Made by a program: the position numbers and the translations under genes. DNA of 43,165 nucleotides from Clostridiales bacterium. Its GTDB lineage: Bacteria > Bacillota > Clostridia > Lachnospirales > Lachnospiraceae. This document shows positions 38,602 through 43,165 of the stretch, piece by piece. The notes beneath the pieces were generated by a model. The model saw only the letters and a list, made by a program, of their open reading frames with translations. It ran no database searches and was not told where the DNA came from. Positions within the stretch are counted from its first letter, which is position 1. Every line of letters begins with the position of its first letter. The stretch is taken from assembly GCA_019416265.1 (NCBI GenBank), contig DXXQ01000248.1:1-43165 (forward strand), given 5' to 3'.

Positions 38602-40125
38602 TTGTTTGCAAGTGTATTATCAGCGTCCATAAGAGGGATGGAGGTCTGTCCCATCAAGGTGGAGGCGGATGTGAGCAGCGGACTGCCCTCTTTTACTATG
38701 GTAGGGTTTCCCTCGGCACAGGTAAAGGAGGCTCAGGACCGGGTGCGCACAGCTTTGAAAAATAACGGAATCAGCCTTCCGCCCAAAAAGGTGACTGTAA
38801 ACTTTGCTCCCGCAGATATCAGAAAGGAGGGAGCCGGATTTGACATGCCTGTGGCCGCAGCTGTTCTTGCCGCATCAGAGACAGTGGAGCCTTCTCTTCT
38901 GGAAGGGGTAATGATGGCCGGAGAAATCAGCCTGAACGGCCATATCCACGGGATATCCGGCGTTCTTCCCATGGTGATACGGGCAAGAGAACTGGGGTGC
39001 AGGCTCTGTATGATTCCCTGGGAGAATCTTCAGGAAGGAAGGCTGGTGAGGGACATTCCCGTGGCAGGGGTAAAAAATATAACAGAAATGATCGAATGTC
39101 TGAAAACTCCCGGTCTGTACACAGAGAAAGAAGCCGGGGAGGAGATAGGGGAAGAAGAGGAGGAGCTTCCGGATTTCGAAGAGATCGAAGGCCAATTGAC
39201 AGCCAGGAGGGCGGCAGAGATCGCAGTGAGCGGGTTTCATAATATTCTTTTTATCGGACAGCCGGGAACCGGGAAGACCATGATCGCGAGAAGGCTTCCG
39301 TCTATTATGCCGGATCTTACCTTTGAGGAATCCCTGGAGCTGACGAAGATATACAGCATAGCCGGACTTCTTTCCAGAGAAAGCCCTCTTATCAGGAGGC
39401 GTCCGTTCCGAAGCCCTCACCATACAAGCACCGCCCAGGCAATGACAGGCGGGGGAAGGAATCCAAGACCCGGGGAGGTGACACTGGCTCACAGAGGCGT
39501 TCTGTTTCTGGATGAAATGCCGGAATTTTCCAGAAGGAGCCTGGAGACCCTGAGGCAGCCGCTGGAGGACAAGACATTACAGATTTCAAGGGTAAGCGGC
39601 ACCTATGTTTTTCCGGCGAACTTCATTCTGGCGGCAGCCATGAATCCCTGTCCCTGCGGCTATTATCCGGATATGAACCGCTGTCACTGCACAGCAGGCC
39701 AGGTGAGCCATTATCTGGGCAAAATAAGCCGTCCCCTTCTGGACCGCATCGATATCTGCACGGAGGTACCGCCTGTGAGCTTTGGTCAGCTTCGCTCCTC
39801 TGGCAAAAATGAATCTTCAGGGGAAATCAGGAAACGGGTGGAGAAAGTGCGGGAAATCCAAAGTCTCCGTTACGAAAAAGAAACGATCCGGTTTAACGGA
39901 GAGCTTCACGGAAAACAGATTGAGAAATATTGTCCCATGACAGAGGAAGCCGCATCTCTTCTTGGAACAGCCTTTGAAAAGATGCAGTTCAGCGCCCGCT
40001 CCTATCACAGGATCTTAAAGGTCGCCAGAACCATCGCAGACATGGAAGGCCGGGAAAAAATCGGGGCAGGGCAGATCAGTGAGGCGCTTGCTTATCGGGT
40101 ATTTGACAAGGAATACTGGAATTAG
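38602..40125 (+). CDS. comM: ComM/YifB family AAA+ protein (Mg-chelatase-like)
   Basis: 507 residues. In Gram-negative bacteria ComM is a helicase that extends branch migration during transformation. N-terminal Lon-protease-like domain (about 1-170: LPSFTMVGFPSAQVKEA, FAPADIRKEGAGFDMPVA, GEISLNGHI), then an AAA+ module with Walker A GQPGTGKTMIARRLPS, the RSPHHTSTAQA segment, Walker B VLFLDEMPEF, and the cysteine motif MNPCPCGYYPD with CHC. The C-terminal lid domain ends in ARTIADMEGREKI. The TTG at 38602 is preferred over the ATG at 38584: AAGGAG lies 5 nt upstream and the protein then starts MFASVLSASIRGM, as the family does. dprA and topA follow on the same strand. Confidence 0.92.
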   Translation: MFASVLSASIRGMEVCPIKVEADVSSGLPSFTMVGFPSAQVKEAQDRVRTALKNNGISLPPKKVTVNFAPADIRKEGAGFDMPVAAAVLAASETVEPSLLEGVMMAGEISLNGHIHGISGVLPMVIRARELGCRLCMIPWENLQEGRLVRDIPVAGVKNITEMIECLKTPGLYTEKEAGEEIGEEEEELPDFEEIEGQLTARRAAEIAVSGFHNILFIGQPGTGKTMIARRLPSIMPDLTFEESLELTKIYSIAGLLSRESPLIRRRPFRSPHHTSTAQAMTGGGRNPRPGEVTLAHRGVLFLDEMPEFSRRSLETLRQPLEDKTLQISRVSGTYVFPANFILAAAMNPCPCGYYPDMNRCHCTAGQVSHYLGKISRPLLDRIDICTEVPPVSFGQLRSSGKNESSGEIRKRVEKVREIQSLRYEKETIRFNGELHGKQIEKYCPMTEEAASLLGTAFEKMQFSARSYHRILKVARTIADMEGREKIGAGQISEALAYRVFDKEYWN

Positions 40126-40242
40126 TACATCGAAACGGATATAAGGAACTGCCATAGACACCTGTATTCTGGGCAGATACAGCAGAAACCCGGGATTTGC
40201 CCCACTGACAGGAATAAAAAGAAGGAAGGACTGATAATTTAT

Positions 40243-41142
40243 ATGGAAGAAACACGCTATATTTCCAAAAGTGACAGAGACTATCCCGCCAAAATGCAAA
40301 ATTATCCCTCTATGCCCGGCCGGCTCTATGTAAAAGGAAAGCTGCCTGATCCCGGTCGCCCCACAGCTGCAATCGTGGGAGCGAGAATGTGCAGCCCCTA
40401 CGGGCGGATTCAGGCGTTCCGCTTCGGCAAGTTCCTGAGCGGACACGGAGTACAGGTCATAAGCGGCATGGCCCTTGGAATCGATTCAGAGGGGCATAAA
40501 GGGGCGCTGGAGGGAGGCACCCCAACCTTTGCAGTGCTGGGCTGCGGGTGTGATGTGATCTATCCTGCAAGAAACCGTTCCCTTTACGACAGGATATTAA
40601 GAGACGGGGGAGGAATTATCAGTGAATTTGCCCCCGGAACATCGCCAAAGAAGTTCTGCTTTCCCGCAAGGAACAGGATCATCAGCGCTCTGGCTGATGT
40701 GGTGCTTGTGATGGAGGCGAAAGCAAACAGTGGTTCCCTTATCACAGCAGGCTTTGCCCTGGAAATGGGAAAGGCGGTCTTTGCCCTGCCCGGTCCGGTG
40801 ACGGAAGAGCTGAGTCTTGGCTGCCATAAGCTGATCTATGACGGCGCCGGAATTGCCTATAGTCCGGAGGTGATTCTGGAGGAGCTGGGAGTCACTGCAG
40901 GGGAAAAGGGTCAGGGGGAATGGAAAGAGGAGGAAGCAGATTCAGGCAAAAAAAATAAGTTAGGACTTGCAAGAGATTTGAATTTGGTGTATAGTTGTCT
41001 CGATTTACGACCCAAAAGTCTGGATGAGATCATCAAAAAAACAGGGCTTGCGCCGGAGACGGCAAGCAGGTGTACCGTGGAGCTGACGCTTCTTGGATGG
41101 ATCGCAGAGACGGGCCGGCATTATTACGTAAAGGTAAAGTAA
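40243..41142 (+). CDS. dprA: DNA-processing protein DprA
   Basis: 299 residues. It protects incoming single-stranded DNA and loads RecA during natural transformation. The Rossmann-like core has the family motifs AAIVGARMCSPYG, VISGMALGIDSEGHKGALEGG, AVLGCGCDVIYPARN, GGGIISEFAPGTSPKKFCFPARNRIISAL and EAKANSGSLITAGFALEMG. A C-terminal winged-helix (DLRPKSLDEIIKKTGL) is present. The N-terminal SAM-like domain found in many DprA proteins (about 60-70 residues) is absent; the open frame upstream has no plausible start in the 117-bp gap after comM. The ribosome site GAAGGA is weakly spaced. It is followed by topA after 51 nt. Confidence 0.93.
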   Translation: MEETRYISKSDRDYPAKMQNYPSMPGRLYVKGKLPDPGRPTAAIVGARMCSPYGRIQAFRFGKFLSGHGVQVISGMALGIDSEGHKGALEGGTPTFAVLGCGCDVIYPARNRSLYDRILRDGGGIISEFAPGTSPKKFCFPARNRIISALADVVLVMEAKANSGSLITAGFALEMGKAVFALPGPVTEELSLGCHKLIYDGAGIAYSPEVILEELGVTAGEKGQGEWKEEEADSGKKNKLGLARDLNLVYSCLDLRPKSLDEIIKKTGLAPETASRCTVELTLLGWIAETGRHYYVKVK

Positions 41143-41193
41143 CAGAAGCTGCTGGAAACAGCAGCGGACAGATTGGCAACTAGGAGAGGTAAC

Positions 41194-43165
41194 ATGGCGA
41201 AATATCTGGTGATAGTGGAATCACCTGCAAAGGTAAAAACTATAAAGAAATTTCTGGGTTCTAATTACGATGTGGAAGCTTCCAACGGACACGTTCGTGA
41301 TTTTCCGAAAAGTCAGTTCGGAATCGATGTGGAAAATGATTTCGAGCCGAAATATATTACAATCCGGGGAAAAGGAGAGCTTCTTGCGAAGCTTCGCAAG
41401 GCTGCAAAGAAAGCAGATAAGATTTATCTCGCGACTGACCCCGACCGCGAGGGAGAGGCGATTTCCTGGCATTTGATGCAGGCGCTTAAAGAAGACCCTA
41501 AAAAAATGCACAGGATCACCTTTAACGAAATTACAAAAAGCGCAGTAAAGGCTTCTATTAAACAGGCAAGAGAGCTGGATATGGATCTGGTGGACGCACA
41601 GCAGGCAAGACGTATGCTTGACCGTATGGTAGGCTACACGATCAGCCCTCTTCTCTGGGCAAAGGTAAAAAGAGGCCTGAGTGCAGGAAGGGTTCAGTCT
41701 GTGGCCCTGCGTATCATCTGCGACCGTGAGGAGGAGATCAACGCTTTTATTCCGGAGGAATACTGGAGTCTTGACGGAACCTTCCAGGTGGCAGGAGAAA
41801 AGAAGCCTCTGGAGGCGAAATTCTACGGTACGGATAAAAAAATGAACATCCATAATAAAGAAGAGATGGATAAACTCCTTGCTTCCTTACAGGATAAGGA
41901 ATATGAGATCACGGAGGTGAAGAAAGGGGAAAGGATCAAGAACGCTCCCCTTCCGTTTACCACAAGTACGCTGCAGCAGGAAGCGTCAAAAACGCTGAAC
42001 TTCTCTACCCAGAAGACCATGCGTCTTGCGCAGCAGCTCTATGAGGGAATCGATATCAAAGGAAACGGCACAGTGGGTGTGATCACCTATCTGCGAACCG
42101 ACTCCACACGAATCTCAGAGGAAGCGGATACAGCGGCAAGGGAATACATCTCTGCACAGTATGGCGGGGAATATGTATCAAAAACGGAAAAAACGGCGAA
42201 AAAAGGCCAGAAGATCCAGGATGCCCATGAGGCGATCCGTCCCACGGATATCAGCCGCACTCCGGCTGCGCTGAAAGATTCCTTGTCCAGAGACCAGTTC
42301 CGTCTGTATCAGCTGATCTGGAAGCGTTTTGCAGCAAGCCGTATGTCTCCGGCCCGCTATGAAACAACTTCTGTAAAGATCGGTGCAGAGGAATATATTT
42401 TTACAGTGTCTGCCTCCAAAGTAGTCTTTGACGGATTTCTGTCAGTCTACACAGATGAGGAAGATCATAAGAAGGGCAATGTTTTGAACCAGAGCCTGGA
42501 GAAGGGCATGAAGCTCAGCTTAAAGGAGTTAAAGCCTGAGCAGCACTTCACACAGCCTCCGGCACATTATACAGAGGCATCTCTCGTAAAGACAATGGAG
42601 GAGCTTGGCATCGGCCGTCCAAGTACCTATGCGCCGACGATCACCACGATCATCAGCAGACGCTATGTGTCAAAGGAGCAGAAAAACCTTTATGTCACAG
42701 AGCTGGGAGAAGTGGTGAACAACATTATGAAACAGGCCTTCCCAAGTATTGTGGATGTAAATTTCACAGCCACCATGGAAGGACTTCTTGACTGTGTGGA
42801 TGCGGGAACCGTTCACTGGAAGACAGTTGTGCGCAACTTTTACCCTGACCTGAAGCACGATGTGGACGAAGCGGAAAAAGAGCTTGAAAAGATCGATATT
42901 GAGGATGAAGTGACAGATGTGATCTGCGACAACTGCGGAAGGAACATGGTCATCAAATACGGTCCTCACGGTAGATTTCTTGCCTGTCCCGGATTTCCGG
43001 AATGCCGCAATACCAAGCCGTACTATGAAAAAATCGGCGTTGCCTGTCCTGTCTGCGGCAAGGATGTGGTTCTTAAAAAGACGAAAAAAGGACGAAAATA
43101 TTACGGATGTGAAGACAATCCGGAATGTGAATTTATGTCCTGGCAGAAGCCGTCCTCAAAGAAAT
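41194..43165 (+). CDS. topA: DNA topoisomerase I (3' cut by window)
   Basis: The first 657 residues are visible; the frame is open to the window end. This type IA enzyme relaxes negative supercoils. TOPRIM domain at the N-terminus (KYLVIVESPAKVKTIKKFLG, the DxDxE motif in YLATDPDREGEAISWHL), the catalytic Tyr in GVITYLRTDSTRIS (about residue 300), QDAHEAIRPTD, and EELGIGRPSTYAPTI. From about residue 590 zinc-ribbon repeats begin (CDNCGRNMVIKYGPHGRFLAC, CPVCGKDV, CEDNPEC). TAGGAGAGGT precedes the ATG. The comM-dprA-topA order is a conserved Firmicutes neighbourhood. Confidence 0.97.
   Translation, partial: MAKYLVIVESPAKVKTIKKFLGSNYDVEASNGHVRDFPKSQFGIDVENDFEPKYITIRGKGELLAKLRKAAKKADKIYLATDPDREGEAISWHLMQALKEDPKKMHRITFNEITKSAVKASIKQARELDMDLVDAQQARRMLDRMVGYTISPLLWAKVKRGLSAGRVQSVALRIICDREEEINAFIPEEYWSLDGTFQVAGEKKPLEAKFYGTDKKMNIHNKEEMDKLLASLQDKEYEITEVKKGERIKNAPLPFTTSTLQQEASKTLNFSTQKTMRLAQQLYEGIDIKGNGTVGVITYLRTDSTRISEEADTAAREYISAQYGGEYVSKTEKTAKKGQKIQDAHEAIRPTDISRTPAALKDSLSRDQFRLYQLIWKRFAASRMSPARYETTSVKIGAEEYIFTVSASKVVFDGFLSVYTDEEDHKKGNVLNQSLEKGMKLSLKELKPEQHFTQPPAHYTEASLVKTMEELGIGRPSTYAPTITTIISRRYVSKEQKNLYVTELGEVVNNIMKQAFPSIVDVNFTATMEGLLDCVDAGTVHWKTVVRNFYPDLKHDVDEAEKELEKIDIEDEVTDVICDNCGRNMVIKYGPHGRFLACPGFPECRNTKPYYEKIGVACPVCGKDVVLKKTKKGRKYYGCEDNPECEFMSWQKPSSKK

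Noticed and set aside
1..43165. CRISPR arrays, insertion sequences, prophage genes
   Set aside because: I saw no regularly spaced repeats, transposase core or phage structural genes while reading the window.

Overview
The window looks like a chromosomal segment of a gut clostridium of the family Lachnospiraceae (Blautia-like). This is inferred from the low-to-mid GC content, the strong AGGAGG ribosome binding sites, PolC-type replicase, class III fructose-bisphosphatase, EpsC-type serine acetyltransferase, a SigmaReg-type anti-sigma protein and an Rpn-type nuclease tail. No phage, insertion sequence or CRISPR array is visible.

Layout. 1-1000: worn-down accessory DNA (an Rpn nuclease tail cut by the window edge and a fragment of a subtilisin-like protease) next to a tRNA-Trp on the minus strand. 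1039-2945: an ECF sigma factor with its membrane anti-sigma partner, probably autoregulated. 2911-11549: a PTS sugar-alcohol locus: two mannitol-type IICB permeases, an MtlR-type activator, then a second transcript with a IIA protein, a 1-phosphofructokinase, an L-sorbose-1-phosphate-reductase-like dehydrogenase and a private HPr. Both promoters carry the same 25-bp dyad exactly 16 bp upstream of the -35 box. No mannitol-1-phosphate 5-dehydrogenase is present, which suggests a route through a ketose 1-phosphate. 11560-13120: tRNA-Ser(CGA), cysE and two tRNA-Gly genes. 13222-19468: a DUF378 protein, a DUF5067-like membrane protein and, divergent from it, an RND exporter with a very long coiled-coil insertion, followed by its likely TetR regulator. 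19508-23477: an alpha/beta hydrolase, a tiny lipoprotein, malQ, a small membrane protein and a VanZ-like protein. 23507-26236: thyA-folA, and ilvE on the other strand. 26295-28828: an XpaC/TelA pair. 28927-36481: ispG-polC-fbp. 36534-38056: a PurF paralogue whose glutaminase site is destroyed. 38083-43165: a small XRE regulator, then comM, dprA and topA, the last running off the window.

Most intergenic regions can be read closely: nearly every transcript has a sigma-A type promoter with 17-bp spacing and a hairpin terminator. In three places these promoters show that the longest possible reading frame starts too early: mtlA at 3084, the RND gene at 14773 and malQ at 20889. comM is the opposite kind of case: family alignment and the ribosome binding site favour a TTG at 38602 over the upstream ATG. 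The most interesting items are the hexitol locus without mtlD, the matched MtlR-type operators, the glutaminase-dead PurF paralogue, the coiled-coil RND exporter, and a repeated structured element in the leaders of thyA and of the XRE gene.
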